Origin: Crenothrix sp. D3
GTDB taxonomy: Bacteria; Pseudomonadota; Gammaproteobacteria; Methylococcales; Methylomonadaceae
Assembly (NCBI GenBank): GCA_002134785.1
Contig: MBQZ01000011.1
Coordinates: 1-64,000, forward strand
Direction of reading: 5' to 3'
Length of the DNA: 64,000 nt
Position 1 is the first letter of the stretch. Each line of letters opens with the position of its first letter. The position numbers and the translations under genes are program-made. Below the pieces are notes generated by a model. It made no database searches, was not told where the DNA came from, and saw only the letters and a program-made list of their open reading frames with translations. Shown piece after piece: positions 62,906 to 64,000 of the stretch.

Positions 62906-64000
62906 ATGACTTTGCGCCGAGAATTAGCGAACGCCATACGCGCTTTAAGCATGGATGCAGTACAAAAAGCAAACTCTGGACACCCAGGCGCACCTATGGG
63001 CATGGCGGATATTGCTGAAGTGTTGTGGAATGATCATATGCACCACAATCCGTCCAATCCAAACTGGTCAGATCGCGACCGTTTTGTTCTTTCCAATGGT
63101 CATGGCTCGATGCTGATTTATTCATTGCTGCATTTGACGGGTTATGACTTGCCGATGAAAGAATTAGCTTCTTTCCGTCAGCTACATTCAAAATGCCCAG
63201 GTCATCCTGAATATGGCTATGCACCAGGCGTTGAAACCACAACAGGCCCCTTAGGACAAGGTATTGCTAATGGCGTTGGTTTTGCAATGACAGAAAAGTT
63301 ATTAGCAGAACAGTTCAACCGTCCAGGTCATAAAATTGTTGATCATCACACTTATGTATTCATGGGTGATGGCTGTTTAATGGAAGGTATTTCTCATGAA
63401 GTTTGTGCGTTAGCAGGTACTTGGGGCTTAGGCAACTTGATTGCTTTCTGGGATGATAACGGCATTTCCATCGACGGTCACATTGAAGGCTGGTATACAG
63501 ATGACACTGTAAAACGTTTTGAAGCTTATGGTTGGCATGTACTCTCAGTAGATGGACACGATCCTGACGAAATTAACAAAGCCATTAGTCTGGCGAAAGA
63601 CATCACTGGCGCACCCACTTTAATCTGCTGTAAAACCACAATTGGTTTTGGTTCACCTAACAAATCAGGTACACACGAGTGTCACGGTGCTGCTTTAGGT
63701 CAACCTGAAATCAATTTGACCAAAGCCGCTTTAGGTTGGGATCACGAAGCATTCATTATTCCAGAAAATGTTTATGCTGGTTGGGATGCAAAAGCCAAAG
63801 GTGCTAAAGCTGAAGCTGCTTGGGATGCAAAATTTGCAGCATATTCAGCAGAGTACCCAGAATTAGCAGCAGAATTTAAACGCCGCATGGCAGGTGAATT
63901 ACCCTCTAATTGGAAAGAAGCATCTGAGGCACTGATTGCTGAAACCAATGCTAAAGCAGAAAATCTTGCAACACGTCAATCTTCACAAAAAGTGATTGGT
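62906..64000 (+). CDS. tkt: Transketolase (5' part, runs off the window)
   Basis: The gene starts at ATG 62906 behind TAGGAGAAAAAT and is open for 365 codons to the end of the window. It has the transketolase start: [68 protein letters not shown], and the ThDP-binding motif [33 protein letters not shown]. It shuffles carbon units to regenerate ribulose 5-phosphate for the RuMP cycle. Its position after hps-phi fits a formaldehyde-fixation gene row. Confidence 0.97.
   Translation, partial: MTLRRELANAIRALSMDAVQKANSGHPGAPMGMADIAEVLWNDHMHHNPSNPNWSDRDRFVLSNGHGSMLIYSLLHLTGYDLPMKELASFRQLHSKCPGHPEYGYAPGVETTTGPLGQGIANGVGFAMTEKLLAEQFNRPGHKIVDHHTYVFMGDGCLMEGISHEVCALAGTWGLGNLIAFWDDNGISIDGHIEGWYTDDTVKRFEAYGWHVLSVDGHDPDEINKAISLAKDITGAPTLICCKTTIGFGSPNKSGTHECHGAALGQPEINLTKAALGWDHEAFIIPENVYAGWDAKAKGAKAEAAWDAKFAAYSAEYPELAAEFKRRMAGELPSNWKEASEALIAETNAKAENLATRQSSQKVIG

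Overview
The window looks like chromosome of a methylotrophic gammaproteobacterium, most likely a type I (RuMP-cycle) methanotroph of the Methylococcales. The strongest evidence is at the right end: hexulose-6-phosphate synthase, 6-phospho-3-hexuloisomerase and transketolase in one row, the core of formaldehyde fixation. A gammaproteobacterial housekeeping backbone supports it: glnE, maf-rng-yhdP-nitrilase-tldD, a BamC-like lipoprotein, mlaA and pntAB. No methane monooxygenase or methanol dehydrogenase gene lies here, so methanotrophy itself is an inference. Base composition is moderately AT-rich and intergenic spaces are full of palindromic and MITE-like repeats.

Layout. 1-9 kb: the 3' part of a giant repeat-built surface protein, followed by a TolC-type lipoprotein, a periplasmic adaptor, a second membrane-anchored adaptor and an M50-protease/HlyD fusion. 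Together these look like a dedicated export machine without an ABC ATPase. 9-10 kb: a frameshifted REP-associated transposase beside its REP palindromes. 10-17 kb: an AraC-type regulator, a porin, and an ABC importer (solute-binding protein, permease, ATPase) interleaved with an OsmC-like protein and an acyl-CoA-dehydrogenase-like flavoprotein. The two transcription units share a 38-bp upstream element in the same phase to their -10 boxes. 17-22 kb: a secreted caspase-like protein and glnE. 22-26 kb: a KAP ATPase plus NACHT-LRR pair. 26-27 kb: a lipoprotein and a type IV pilin-like protein. 28-39 kb: the maf-rng-yhdP-nit-tldD locus, interrupted by a BamC-like gene and a HaeII-like restriction-modification remnant with an Fe-S uracil-DNA-glycosylase-like protein. 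39-42 kb: a SEFIR-STAND-TPR protein. 42-51 kb: multicopper oxidase, tRNA-Leu(UAA), mlaA, a free-standing M41-like protease, pntAB and a sulfotransferase. 52-54 kb: a Septu-like ATPase/HNH pair. 54-57 kb: unknown membrane proteins. 57-59 kb: a TerD-PD-(D/E)xK nuclease fusion. 59-64 kb: cysM, a fructosamine-kinase-like gene and the RuMP genes behind a candidate NtrC-type site.

The main theme beyond housekeeping is immunity and conflict. At least five separate candidate systems (KAP/NACHT-LRR, HaeII-like R-M with glycosylase, SEFIR-STAND, AAA/HNH, TerD-nuclease) are dispersed among core genes, with no integrase or phage gene in view. The best candidates for something undescribed are the TerD-nuclease fusion, the KAP/NACHT-LRR pair, the R-M-linked glycosylase and the ABC-less adhesin export cluster. 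All functional statements rest on reading motifs by eye; no database search was run.
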